Part shown: in pieces, positions 25,291-37,242 of the stretch
Layout: each line of letters begins with the position of its first letter
Numbering within the stretch: the stretch's first letter is position 1
Source: Agapanthus africanus
Taxonomy: Eukaryota; Streptophyta; Magnoliopsida; Asparagales; Amaryllidaceae
Assembly (NCBI GenBank): GCA_030015575.1
Contig: JASDDO010000026.1
Span: 70,891,433 to 70,955,432 of the forward strand
DNA: 64,000 nucleotides
Direction of reading: 5' to 3'
The notes under the pieces: model-generated
Told to the model about the DNA's origin: nothing
The model's input: the letters and a program-made list of their open reading frames with translations, nothing else
Databases searched by the model: none
Made by a program: the position numbers and the translations under genes

Positions 25291-25394
25291 ACCCAGAGGA
25301 TGAAGGAATAAGATATCACATTCCTATATCTCACCTTCTTATTTTTCTTTTGTTTCTTTCTTCTTCTTCAGCCTTCGAGAATTTCAAGAGAAAT

Positions 25395-28361
25395 TGTAAC
25401 GTCCGTGTTTTATCTATACTTTAATAATGGTTTCGTTAAATTTTTATTCATATCATTGTATTTCATTTAATGGAAAAGTTTGGAAAAAGTTAATTTTGAG
25501 TTTAAAAATAATTAATATAATTATTGGGAGAAGAAAATAATTTAAATATGATTTTTAGTATTTTTGAATATTTATTTTAGTGAGTGGATTTTAAAAAGGA
25601 ATTATTTTGATAGGAAAATGGTTAGAAACAAGTAAGTAAATATTTAGAATTTATCTATAAATTTTCCATAATTTTTCGGTATTAAAAAGTATTTTTACCT
25701 AACTTTTATTCAAGAAAAACAATTTATAAAACAGTTTTTTTAAAAATAAAATAACAAAAAAATTTAAAACCCAAACCCAAAACATTTTTCCCTTGCTCAA
25801 ACCTAAACCCGGCCTAGGCCGGCAAACCCAAGCCCGACCCGCCTCCTGCACATGCCAGCATATGCTAGCGTGTAGGCCCTGCCCACAAGCGAGTGCGGGC
25901 ACGCACTTGTGTGTGGCGACGCATGTGGCCGCATCTGGTTCGTTCGCTGCGACGATCCGACGGCCAGCGAGCCTGCGCGAGTAACGGCCGTGTGACTGGC
26001 GACGATGGTCGGCTCCATTTCCGGCTTGATTCAAATTTTTTCAACTCTATAAATAGCTCGACTTCCAACTTATTTTTCTCACTCATTTCTCCACCAAAAA
26101 TTCAGAAAAAATATGTGGTTCTTCGTTTCGACGACACCGTCGCTATGGTGCTGCTCGATCGTCCGGGAAAAAATCCGAGTGCTTGTTCACGTTTCCGTAC
26201 GAGACGACGTTTCGACATCTTTTTCGGTAATTGTCTCCAGGTAGGATTCTGTCTTTCTACCCTTTATCCCGTCGCCTCTTTTATGCATGTTTTGAATCCG
26301 TTCTAAAATTCCAACTTTCCATCTAAACAATTAACACGGCTATGATAGTTATATTAGTTAATTTCTAATCAGTACATACAAGAACTTGCTTGAGTTACCC
26401 TCTCACTCACCTAAATACACATTTGGTACACTCTGAATACGGGGTAACGACCTATCCCCTTATTTATTGTTAATTCATAATGAGACACATGTCCATATGT
26501 TGCCCGATTCTAAAACCCTAAAACCACCGTTTTACAAGCTAAAACGCTGCCCGAATTGAAAGTGCACATTAAACTAATTTAATCCACGATATATATTCTA
26601 AACTGCATTGTTACAATAAAAATATCCTATAGTTTCGAAAAAACCCGAATTTCACATTGATACTCTAAAGTTTCTAAATATTGTAATTTCATATTAATAC
26701 CCTACAGTTTCCAAATCCCGTATTTTCAGATAAATAACCTGAAGTTTCGGAAATCCGTTATCTCTTGAGCCTCGGGAAACCGGAGATAAGACATCACTAA
26801 AATATCTTGAACTTATCAAAATCTAAGTTTAATAACAATAGCTCACACTTGAATATTTTACCTAAAACGCTCCATGCTTATCAGGCAATCGTCTGGGAAA
26901 AGGATACAAATGCTGACCGCCCATGTGCAGTGGTTGCCAACATGAAAATGTTGTCTAAAATATTAATTTCAAATAAATACCATGAACTTTCCTAAACAAC
27001 TGTTATATCAAAACTACCCCTAATTTCGAAAAGAGAATTTTTAACGTTAAACCCCCTCGATTGAAGATGATACTAAATTGTTTCAGATATTGCATCTCCC
27101 ACAACTCTTTATGAGGGCTCCTTTGTGGATGATGCGAATTATCGCACACTACGAGCATAACGGGGTTGATAGTGACGCCCTCATGAGAAAACTGATCAAT
27201 AAAGAACTCTAAATAACCCTTAATTTCTATAATATTAGCATAACTGTTATGAAAATTGTGTAATTTTAAATAAAACATCATGGTTCCTCATGTGATAATA
27301 AATACAACACGAATATATTTTTCTAAAATATAAATATAATAAAATACCATGACCTTTAATAAAATATATTTACATTAAATTACCATGATTTATGATAAAA
27401 GTCCAATCACTTGAACGATACTATATTGAACACAACTTATAATATCGAGTACAGATTGGGTTAGACAAGTGAACCAAGATATGGAATACTTAAAGAAGAT
27501 CTCGTTATTACGGATGACCTGTTTTAGAAGATCCGGATATACGGGTGACCTGATTGTGAGAAGATCCCGATATTACGGGTGATCTGAATTAGAAGATCCT
27601 GTTATTACGGATGACATGTACAACTGTTGAAATTCCATGTCTAGACGAACTACGTGCTAACACTGTTCCGTAATTATTGAATACAACGGAATGATCATTT
27701 CAACCGAATACCCGTGTTTAATCAAACTGAAACAATTACCAAACTTAGTAGATACCTATTGAGGTTTACTCACATGACATAATACACTTGGATAAACTCG
27801 AATGTCATAACGCTACACCGTTTATCATAACTTATTTTTACCTGAAATGCGTGAACCTTATAAAACCGAATTAAATCAAGCTAATCTACTGTTAATAGTT
27901 ACTGAACGAAACTTCACATATACACTTGCGGCATGACCTTACTTTCATCTTTTTGCACATATTCCTTTTGAGAATCCTACTCGAGTATAACTTGCTGACG
28001 GATTTCTTTTTCTCAGATGAGGTTGAAGCACGCAATGGAGATGCAGAAGTGGAACTGACTGAAGATGACTAACCAGAGCTGTCGATCTACTATCAGATTT
28101 AGTTTTCTTTCCTTTCCAGTTGCCCACCTGTTTGAGGGGTTGCTTTATTTTCCTTGTTTCATGATTTAATAAGACTTTGAATTTTGTTGTAATAAATGTT
28201 GGTTAATGAAATAAAAGTTTCTTTATTTATCTTACCTTTTTGTATTCCTGTATTACTTTACATTTAGCGTAACTGTATCGGGGAGGATCTACTTCTCGGT
28301 ATAGTTACGTTGCAGGTCTCGTCGCGTCACCGCTCTTGTATTTGGGAACGGGGCATGACGG
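25395..28361 (+). repeat. Long LTR (5'), Ty3/gypsy-like family
   Basis: Starts TGTAACGTCCGTGTTTTA, as does the partial copy at 29385; the first ~930 bases are clearly homologous. A TATAAATA box is at about 26047 (30036 in the other copy). The region 26617-26760 is a minisatellite of ~50-bp units around a CC-TA-AGTTTC motif. The region 27492-27622 has four ~38-bp units of the form GAAGATC-TATTACGG-TGACCTG. Near 28170 there is a polyadenylation-like AATAAA context. The end is near 28358, where GGGGCATGACG recalls the GGGGCGTGACA end of Del/Tekay LTRs. Total length ~2.97 kb. Confidence 0.65.
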
Positions 28362-28364
28362 GTT

Positions 28365-28387
28365 TTAGTGGTGGCCCATGCAGGTCC
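28365..28387 (+). promoter_or_regulatory. Degenerate primer binding site
   Basis: TTTTAGTGGTGGCCCATGC follows the LTR end and looks like TGGTATCAGAGCCATGC (complement of the initiator Met-tRNA 3' end) with bases lost. The position right after the LTR supports it; the sequence itself is damaged. Confidence 0.45.
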
Positions 28388-29384
28388 AAGGTATTCAAAT
28401 GTAAAGACATTAACCAACACTTATTATGCCCTTGAAATCTCATCCCTTAAATCCATCCTCGATACCTTTCTTGCTTGTTTAGAAATCCTCATAACCTTGT
28501 TTCGGCTTCCAAACTTTTTCTATCCAGAAGCATCTCCTGATTTTACGTCTTTCCAACTTCGTGGTATCGTGACCTTTCCTTGACTTACCTCCTCGGTACA
28601 TCAGACTCGGGAGCGACATTTGGGAGCATGAAGACGTCTTATGACTGCGTTACCCTTACCTTTTCTTACCCTATTACGATATCCTCTTTTTGAAAAATTT
28701 AAGGACGAAATTTTCAAGAAGGGTAGATCATAATGACCGTAATTTTCGTATAGTAAATAAAAGCTATTTTTGGAACAGAATATTTTGGTTTTTTAATAGT
28801 TTCATTTAAAATAGATTTTAAAGTTATTGAAAGAAATGAATAGCCCAAGGGTTTTCTTATTTTTTTGAGATATGTAACATGACTTTTGTAAAGAGATTTC
28901 TTATTTAAAATATATTTGGAGAAAAGAAATTTAGATTTCATTTATTGAGGAAATTTTTATGAAAGGTTATTTTACTCAAGTTTTATCATAGCATTATTGT
29001 TTATCATGTTTTGTTCTTTATATAATATATTTATGTGTTTGAATGTTGTTTTATATTCATATTGTTTATTTTGCATTATTCATACGTATATCGTATTTGC
29101 CATCATTGTCATTATTATTTAATTTCATTATTTTAGTTTACGACATACGGTTTTCTGTGTTAGATTTATTGAATTATTGTTATTTATTATATTGCAACTA
29201 ATTTACATATATCTTTATAGTTTATATTTTTATTCGTTTATGTTCGCCTGGTTTATAAAAGAGGATTGTTTTAGAAAAATTATTTCAAAAAATTTATTTT
29301 GAGACAATACTACTTTTATATTTTTAACTTAGTCCTTACAACCTCTATAATTTCAAGGATGAAATTGTTTTAAAAAGGGTAGAT
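28388..29384 (+). mobile_element. Remnant interior of the LTR element with two polypurine tracts
   Basis: Only about 1 kb separates the putative primer site from the second LTR, and it encodes no pol domain. Two copies of a Del/Tekay-style 3' end occur: GGACGAAATTTTC...AAGGGTAGAT near 28704-28730 and GGATGAAATTG...AAGGGTAGAT near 29357-29384. The sequence after the first (CATAATGACCGT) resembles a mutated LTR start. This suggests a coding-deficient element or remains of two insertions. Confidence 0.5.
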
Positions 29385-30325
29385 TGTAACGTCCGTGTTT
29401 TAGTTATAATTTAATAAACATTTCGTATGATTTTTATTCGTATCTTTGTATTTCTTTTAACGGAAAAGTTTGGAAAAAGTTAATTTTAAGTTTAAATATA
29501 ATTAATATAATTTTTGGGAGAAGAAAAGAATATAAATATGATTTTTAGTATTTTCGAAGATTTATTTTAGTGCGTGGAATTTAAAAAGGAATTATTTTGA
29601 GAGGAAAATGGTTGGAAATGAGTAAGTAATTATTTTGAATTTATCTATAAGTTTTCCATAATTTTTGGGTATTAAAAAGTATTTTTAACTAATTTTTATT
29701 CAAGAAAAATAATTTATAAAACAATTTATTTAAAGAAAATAAAATAAAATAAACATTTTAAAACCCAAACCCAAAACATTTTCCCTGGCCCAAACCCAAA
29801 CCCGGCCTAGGCCCGCAAGCCCAAGCCCAAGCTGCCTCCTGCACAGGCCCCGCCCACGAGCGAGTGTGGGCACGGGCTTGCGCGTGCATGCGCGTGGTGG
29901 CGCACGTGGCCACGTGGCCGCATCTGGGTCATTCGGTGCGACGATCCAATGGCCAGCGAGCCTGTGCGCGTAACGGCCGCATGACATGCGGTGGCGGTTG
30001 GCTCCATTTCCAGCTCGATTCAAAAAAATTTACCCCTATAAATAGCTCGACTTCCTACTCATTTTTCTCACCCATTTCTCCACCAAAAGTTCAGAAAAAA
30101 ATATGTGGTTCTTAGTTTCGACAACACCGTTGTTGCGGTACTGTCCGATCATCCAGGAAAAAATCCGAACACGACGCTATTCACGTTTCCGTACGAGGCA
30201 ACGTTCCGATATCTTTTTCAGTAATCGTATCCAGGTAGGTTTCTGTCTCTCTCCTCTTGATCTCGTCGCCTCTTTTATGCATCTTTTGAATCCATTCTAA
30301 AATGCCAACTTGCCCTCTAAACAAT
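29385..30325 (+). repeat. Second LTR copy, truncated by LTR family C
   Basis: Homologous to 25395-26330 from the first base. The match includes the GC-rich block (near 29800-29990), the TATAAATAGCTCGACTTCC box at 30036 and TTTTATGCATNTTTTGAATCC. Homology stops at 30325 (TAAACAATT), where the family C LTR begins. This copy was therefore broken by that insertion or by recombination. Confidence 0.75.
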
Positions 30326-33243
30326 TGTAGAGTGTTTTTCGTCACCATATTAAAATAGGAATACGCGCGCTTATCAGGCGTATACGAATCCCCCCTGCTC
30401 AGGATAGGCTAGGGTTTATTGATCATGGGGATCTAAATCTTCGGCAACCGCGGACAAAACTACCGTTAATCACCCTTCGCTTTTTTAGGCGAGGGAACCT
30501 TCGATTAACGGGTCAAACGGGTCATGCGAACTCAACATGCAGTATGCGTGTGTTTTGAGGATACTTTGGGCATATCGGGAGACTTGCAGAGTTTACAGGA
30601 GGAGTGTTTTGAGTGTGTCAGGAGCTCCCAAAAAAGGGCGAAAGGCGGGTAACTTGCTCTGGCACAAACGAAGAGCTGGCGCATGCACCCGAGGAGGAGT
30701 GGCGGAAGCACCCGAGGAGGAGTGGTGCAAGTGCTCGAGGGGGATTGGCGTATGTGAGGAGATTGGTGTTGGTGCTTTGGCGCCTACGCCAAGATTTCGA
30801 AGCTTAAGCTCCCGGGAATTTAGCGTCCGCGCCAAAATTTCAGAACTTAAGTTTCAGTGGTTCTGGAGCTCGTGCCAGGATTTCGGAACTTAAGTTCCAA
30901 GGGTTTGGCGCTGGCGCTTTGGCGTCTGCGCCACGATTCCGGAACTTAAGTTCTAAGGGGTTTTGGCGCGGGCACTTTGGCGCCTGCGCCACGATTTTGG
31001 AACTTAAGTTCCAAGAGGTTTTGGCGCTGGTGCTTTGGCGCCTGTGCCAAGATTTTGGAACCTAAGTTTCAGGTGTTTTCCCCAAGTAAAAACACTCAAA
31101 GGGGGCTCCCCTCGATGGGTTTACCCCCACCTTTCTCTTAATCTGGTCCAAAAAGCTCTCTTGATCTTGGAATCTTCGGATTTTGAATCTTGAATGATGG
31201 AAAAACGTTCTTTTTCTCTTTTCCAAGTCTCGGATCTTATAAAAAAATGGGGGTTTTGGAGATGGGTTTTCTTTCTTCTTCCTCTTTCATCTTTGGATCT
31301 TGAGAAGGAAGAGGGAGGGATGTAAAAATCATTCCTTTTTAGGATTTGATGGAATATTCACTCATCTTTTAATGGGTTTATGGTTAAAATCTATTTAGTT
31401 TTTGAAAAAGAGAGGTTAACCTCAATTGAAAAAATGAAGAAGAGAAAGAACCTTGAAGAGAGAGAGATGAGGCTCAGAACCCTCGGTTGATTGAAGGGAA
31501 TAAAAGTTATTGATTTTTCATCATGTTTGCCTTTTATAGGCTACACACTTTACATTTTGACCCTTGGGTCTTACAAAATGGCACTTGTGTCTCCCTATGC
31601 CTTATGTGCTCATTTTTTCGCACATAAGCCATGGGCTTTACATAATTTGGATTTTTAGCGATTTATCTTACATTTATTTATAAAAATTACATTTAACTTT
31701 ATTTTGCTGTATAATTTCTTTTCTTGATTGGATTTTGGCCAACCCCCCTCAGGCTTGGGCTCGGGCCTTCTTAGCTTGGGCCCGTTTGCTTGCTTGGGCT
31801 CGGGCCCACTTAGTTTAGGCTAGGACCCGCTTTACTTGGGTGTCGGTCTTGATCTTTTGACTTTGAAGTTTTGGACAAAAAGGGTGTAAATTTTTACCCC
31901 AACAAAATATCCCTATCAATAAATGCGCACAACATTTATGCATCGTGTGCATGAAATTGATGAATCTTCTTTCGTATAGATTTTGATGTGATTTGGTTCA
32001 TTTTTGACGATATGGAGGTCGATGTTGCACATTTTGAGACGTGGACGGACGATACTGCCCTTTTTGCGACTTGGACGGTCGATACTGGCATTTTTGCGAG
32101 TTGGACGGTCGATACTGCCATTTTTGCGACTTGGACGGTCGATACTTGATTTAACTTGCTCCGCTTATTGCGGTGTCGGGATTGAAGTTGACTTGCTCCG
32201 CTTCTTACGTGTCGGGGTTTAGATTGACTTGCTTCGCTTCTTGCGGTGTCGGGATTGAACTTGACTTGCTCTGCTTCTTGTGGTGTCGAGGTTTAGATTG
32301 ACTTGCTCCTCTTCTTGCGGTATCAGGGTTTGATTTGATCTGATATGATATGGGAAGTTCCAATCTGTCCGGCGGGAGCTCTGAGCTCGGAAGCATTGTC
32401 GGGTGGGACTTTAATTTGATTTGTTTGATTTCTGTTTTGTTTGGCGGGACCTCTGAATTTGAGTGGGACTTGGAATTTGGATTTTTTTTGGCATTAGCAT
32501 CGCTACACTGGAATAGTATTAGGAGCAACTCATCATTTACCATGGAGGGAATTTGGGATTTTGATTTTGGTTCGGTATCAGTATCGCTACACTGGAATAG
32601 TGTCAGGAGCGACTCATCATTTGCCTTGGGAAATCTTGGGATTTGGGTCGGCATCCGCATCGCTATACTGGGATAGTGCTAAGTGCGACTCTTCATTTGC
32701 TTCAGGAAAACTTTGGATTTGGGTTTTGAGTCGGCATCAGCATCGCTATACTGGGATAGTGCTAGGGGCGACTCATCATTTGCCTCGGGAAAACTTAGGA
32801 TTTGGGTTTTGGGTCGGCATCAACATCGCTACACTGAAGCATAGCGCTAGGAGCGACTCATCATTTGCCTTGGGAAAACTTAGGATTTGGGTTTTAGATC
32901 GGCATCAGCATCGCTATAATGGAATAGTGCCAGGAGTGACTCATCATTTGTCTTGGGAAAACTTGGGATAGAGAGAGATTTGTACACATACACAATTATA
33001 TCATTTGTCTTGGGAAAACCTCCTATTTTTTTTATTTACAATTGTGCCATCCCTTTTATCTATAAAAGGAGGGTGGATGGCACTCATTTGACACAATTTT
33101 CACTCTAGACACACATTCACTCTATACACACAATTTTCACTCTAGAAAAAGAGAGAGAGAGAGATTTGTACACATACACAATTCTCAGAAGTAAAGAGAG
33201 CATTCTACTCTATTCAATACGTGCATTAGTTTTATTCTTTACA
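30326..33243 (+). repeat. LTR family C, copy 2, built of minisatellites
   Basis: Starts TGTAGAGTGTTTTTCGTC, matching 23297. It carries successive tandem arrays: ~27-bp units with ACCCGAGGAGGAGTGG at about 30680-30740; ~63-bp units around GGCGCCTGCGCCA and GGAACTTAAGTTCC at 30770-31075; 30-bp units with TTGCGACTTGGACGGTCGATACT at 32030-32150 (shown here only as its parts TTGCGACTTGG and ACGGTCGATACT); ~46-bp units with TTGACTTGCTCCGCTTCTT at 32150-32330; ~80-bp units with CATCGCTATACTGG at 32480-32965. A TATAAAAG box at about 33060 and a repeated ATTTGTACACATACACAATT (32978 and 33164) follow. The end near 33243 is a guess: no primer site is visible. Confidence 0.55.
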
Positions 33244-33705
33244 AAAAGGTAAGGATGTCGGGATTATTCCTGACAATCCAATACCTTCATTACTCGCAAC
33301 CTTATAGTTTTTCTTGTTCTTTTTTTTTCTTATGTGATCAATGGAATGCTATTGATCAATGAACTTATCTTTTTATTAGTGGTGAACATTCTTTAAATGT
33401 CGTATTTATTTATATTTTTTATGTTCTTTTCTTAATCGGGGGTAATCTTTGTGGATATAATTAACAAACCAAACACGTAAATATCATTTACGTATTGTTT
33501 TGAAAGTGCGTAACTCAACCTTTATTTTTATTTCAAAATCCAAGAATATGGATTTATGCAACTTTACTAAAAACCTTACTCTATTATAGAGATTGACTGG
33601 CTATTTTATAAAAGCCTTCTCTATTATAGGGATTGGTTAAGTATATATAATTTGCTTTATTTTATTTTAATAACATTGCGGATATGACTTGATCAATTCA
33701 ATACT

Positions 33706-33951
33706 GAATAAAGAGTACCATCTTTATGGTTTTGTATCTTTCAAGTATTGGATTAATCACACGCATTCAGTGTTATGTTTGGTTAAAATAAAATAACACT
33801 AAGGTCATGAGTTGTTTGGATCATTGCAGAATAAAGAGTACCATCTTTATGGTTTTGTATCTTTCAAGTATTGGATTAATCACACTCATTATGTGTTATG
33901 TTTGGTTAAAATAAAATAACACTAAGGTCATGAGTTGCTTGGATCATTGCA
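33706..33951 (+). repeat. Two tandem 123-bp units
   Basis: Two consecutive copies start GAATAAAGAGTACCATC at 33706 and 33829 and differ at only a few bases. No gene is present. The remainder from 33244 to about 35000 is AT-rich and shows nothing further that I recognise. Confidence 0.9.
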
Positions 33952-35010
33952 GAAATAGATAATGATATTCTCTACTTCGGGTAATGGCTCAAAAACATTC
34001 AAACCATACTAATAAAACACGACTACGCGACAGATCGGCGCAAGCCGGTTCGTCGTCAAACAGTAACATATAAGCAATTTTTCATCCCCACTCAAAACAA
34101 ATAATAATATCGGCGAATATCGGCCAAATACAAATAGATGAATACATCGTCCATCGAACTAAAGACAGTTGCATGTAACTTGTAAGCAAAACAAATAAAT
34201 CTAATTAAGCTGTTGAATCAACTTCAATCACGGATTATTGGACTTATTCAGATTTTAATCTGCCATCTTAACAGTTAAGTTTATTTGTTTTCGGTAGAAA
34301 TCATCAAAAATTGACATAATGAAATAAATCAGACAAATTCGAGAAGATGACTTTTTTAATTTGTGCCACAAGAAAATGACTAATCATAAAAGATTGAAAA
34401 CAATAGGATATTTAACCGCAACAATAAATAAATAAATAAATACTAACATATAAACATAAACTGCATTTTCCAACTTCATCCAACGGTCCTGGTTCAATCC
34501 GTACGTCCATTATTTTTATTAAAAGTGCACGAAAGACGGACTTTGAAAGATATTAGTGCATCTTTATGCAATGTAGCCTCCAGAACCTGACCATGCTTTT
34601 CATGGTTAGGCCCACTTCTTTAACTCACCTTAATGAGTAAGACTTGGGTTACTTCATCAACAACGAGTTTTACTTAATAGGTAACGAATCTAATAAGCAT
34701 TCCATTTGTTTTAAGTTAATCACATTTTAATCTCCTGTATTAAGATAACACCAATTTAATTTGAATGTTAACTAGTGAATAGCTCATTCCTTGATGCCTG
34801 TCCTTCATCAAGCCAAAGTAATCTCCTCCCCACTAATGCACCACAATTAATTCTAAATCAAAATCCTTTAATTTTGACATCTTGCTTTAGTCTTTATTCA
34901 TATCTCAACACTAATTAATGCCTTGTCATGCAAGCAAATCCTGTCCTCGTATCTCTCCTCTCACTTTATTGAAAGGCTCCTGCTGCCTTTTGTGAGTCTC
35001 AAAACAAGCA

Positions 35011-35020
35011 CTATATATGG
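35011..35020 (+). promoter_or_regulatory. Possible orphan promoter (TATA box and CT-rich leader)
   Basis: CTATATATGG at 35011 is followed by a pyrimidine-rich leader (35030-35085) typical of plant core promoters. The first ATG downstream gives only five codons. It could once have served the NHL gene 1.5 kb downstream, or be chance in AT-rich DNA. Confidence 0.25.
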
Positions 35021-35700
35021 CCCCATATATTCATTCCTCTCATCAAAAGCTTCTTCCTCACTTTAATCTCTTCTTCCTCTTTAGCTGCATATATACCTTT
35101 AGACCAATATGGCATTTGTTTCTTAAGATTTAGAGGCCAAACTTATCGATTTGAAATTGGATCATGCCTTTGACACAGATACAAAGTTTTTCCATAATTA
35201 AAGTTATAGCTGATTTGATTTATTTTCCCACAGCTTGGTAAACTCTCTTGCTTTCTTCTTTCTTTCTTTCTTTTCCAAGTAAAGTTGTATATTAGTCAAT
35301 ACCGGCCGTTATTCTATATTATCACAAATATATAATTTAGGGCCAAATTACATTTTTAATATATTATAATCTTCTTAAATAATTTACTGTATTAGTATAA
35401 TGGTCATATTTACTGAACCGTGTATCAATAAATGCCGATTCTTCAAAATTGCTTCGTGTAGCCGCACAACTATTAAATTTCGTGAAATCCTATATTTGAA
35501 AGTCTAATAAGTTTCATGCCATCCAGATTGATTTCCACATAATATACCTCTTGACCAATATTGGCTATACAGATGGGATAGTTTTCAAACTTCAACTCCT
35601 ATCATATTTCTCTAACATATCACGAACCTGACATAGGATAGCTAGGTTAAGCATTTCAAATCCGGAGATCCATGCATACAAACCCTAAAAGAGAAAAAGA

Positions 35701-36360
35701 TGTTGACATTGTGGAGTTTCTTCCACAGACGTCTGAACAAGAAAGGTTGCAAGTATTGAGCAAAAGTCCTGACGAGACGTAGTCTGAAGGCAAAAGCGGC
35801 AGACGTCTGATGAAGAGACGAAGCCAAAATTAGAGCGTCGGCAAACGTTTGACCAAGACGTGGTCAGACATCTGGGCCGAGTCTGGGCCTAGATCGAATC
35901 CAAAATCCAGAGCGTCGGCAGATGTCTGACCAAGGAGTGGCAAACGTCTGCCCACTATTTGTAGCCAATACAGAAAGGCGGCAGACGTCTGTCGAAATGA
36001 TCATCAGCCGTCTGCGCACGGGTTTTCTGTATGAATAGAATATTTAACTTATTCTATTTAATCATGATTTAAAGAGGATTAGGGTTAGGATATAAATAGG
36101 GTCTCTCATATAATAAAATTGTGTGGCTATTAAATTTGTATAAAGAGAGGGTGACGGCTAAGAGAGATTATAGAGATTTGAAAGAAATATTCTAAGGTTT
36201 GCTCTTGGTGTAATTTAACTAAAGATTAGGAGAAGTTTTGCAGATTTCGTTCTGCCGGAGACTAGCTATACATTGGGTGAAGCTCTCGTTAACAAATATC
36301 GTGTCTCTATCTGATTTGATTCTCTTGTTCCTGCATTGTTTTATGTTTCATTGTTTTATT
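35701..36360 (+). repeat. LTR-like sequence with repeated CAGACGTCTG palindromes
   Basis: Between 35720 and 36015 the palindrome CAGACGTCTG or close variants occurs about eight times, many preceded by GGCGG or GGC. A TATAAATAGG box at 36091 and a leader-like segment follow. A possible LTR start is TGTTGACATTG at 35701; the right end is not fixed and no target duplication was found. It ends ~175 bp before the NHL start codon, so its TATA box could drive that gene (inferred). Confidence 0.45.
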
Positions 36361-36534
36361 ACGCTTTGCGTGATTGGCCGATTAGAATAGTTCCGTGTGT
36401 GTCTTCTCCCTCCTTTCCGAACAGAAGAAAAGTAAAAAGTGAACACAGCCCTCTCCCTCTCCCTCTCCCTCTCCCCTCACACATTATTGATTTACTTGAT
36501 CCGAAGGTCTTTCCTCCCCACACTTCTCCCCAAG

Positions 36535-37242
36535 ATGCCTTCTCACACCACCCACACTCCCCCGTACCACCACCTCCATCCCCTCCCACCCAACCCCTCC
36601 AAACCAACCATGAAACAATCCCCATCCCCGACCGGACCGCTCCCACGGAACCAATCCCTTCTCCGGCCCCACCATCACACCCACCCCTTCATCTGGTGCG
36701 GCGCCATCTTCTGCGTCATCATCACCGTGCTCATCATCCTCCTCGGCGCCGTCACCCTCGTCGTCTTCCTCGTCATCAAACCAAGGAACCCCGTCTTCGA
36801 GATCTCCGGCGCGAGCCTCAACGCCGTCTACGTGGACTCCCCTACGTACCTAAACAGTGACATCACATTCCTAGCCAACTTCTCGAACCCGAACACGAGG
36901 ATGGACATCGTGTTTGAGTACCTGAGCATCGAGCTATATTACCATGACCGGTTCGTCGCGGCGCAGGGGATGGGCCCGTTCCATCAGAGGAGGCTGGCGT
37001 CGAGGCTCGAGGCCGTGCACATGATATCGAGCGAGGTGTACCTGCCGGTCGAGCTGGCTATGGAGATGCAGAAGGAGGTGAGGAGCAATAAGGTATTGTA
37101 TAGCGTGAGAGGGAATTTTAAAGTGAGAGCTAGTTTTGGGATTGGACATGTTTCGTATTGGGTCCATGGGAGGTGTTTGATTGAGATGAGTGCACCCCCT
37201 GGGGGTGTTTTGCTTGCCAGGAGTTGCAGGACTAAGAGATGA
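36535..37242 (+). CDS. NDR1/HIN1-like (NHL) LEA_2-domain membrane protein
   Basis: Single-exon gene of 235 residues. The N-terminal ~50 residues are Pro/His/Ser-rich and cytosolic by family analogy. A strongly hydrophobic segment at about 52-81 (starting FIWCGAIFCVIITVLIILLG) is the transmembrane anchor. It is followed by KPRNPVFEI and a LEA_2/WHy domain at about 95-215, with NPNTR and the YYHDRFVA type strand. NHL proteins sit at the plasma membrane or plasmodesmata and act in defence and abiotic stress. The start at 36535 was chosen over an in-frame ATG at 36439, which lies in a CT-repeat leader and would add a meaningless extension. Codon use is strongly GC-rich up to about 37070 and AT-richer after. 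The leader has a (CCCTCT)n tract at 36449-36478. Confidence 0.88.
   Translation: MPSHTTHTPPYHHLHPLPPNPSKPTMKQSPSPTGPLPRNQSLLRPHHHTHPFIWCGAIFCVIITVLIILLGAVTLVVFLVIKPRNPVFEISGASLNAVYVDSPTYLNSDITFLANFSNPNTRMDIVFEYLSIELYYHDRFVAAQGMGPFHQRRLASRLEAVHMISSEVYLPVELAMEMQKEVRSNKVLYSVRGNFKVRASFGIGHVSYWVHGRCLIEMSAPPGGVLLARSCRTKR

Noticed and set aside
32205-32971. Long open frames on both strands
   Set aside because: They are by-products of ~80-bp tandem repeats whose unit keeps several frames open.
34561-34620. Small hairpin CCTGACCATG/CATGGTTAGG as a terminator or miRNA precursor
   Set aside because: Single short stem, no neighbouring transcript, and no match to the conserved miRNAs I know.
36336-36860. 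174-codon Pro/His/Arg-rich frame overlapping the NHL gene
   Set aside because: Shifted-frame shadow of the GC-rich NHL 5' half.
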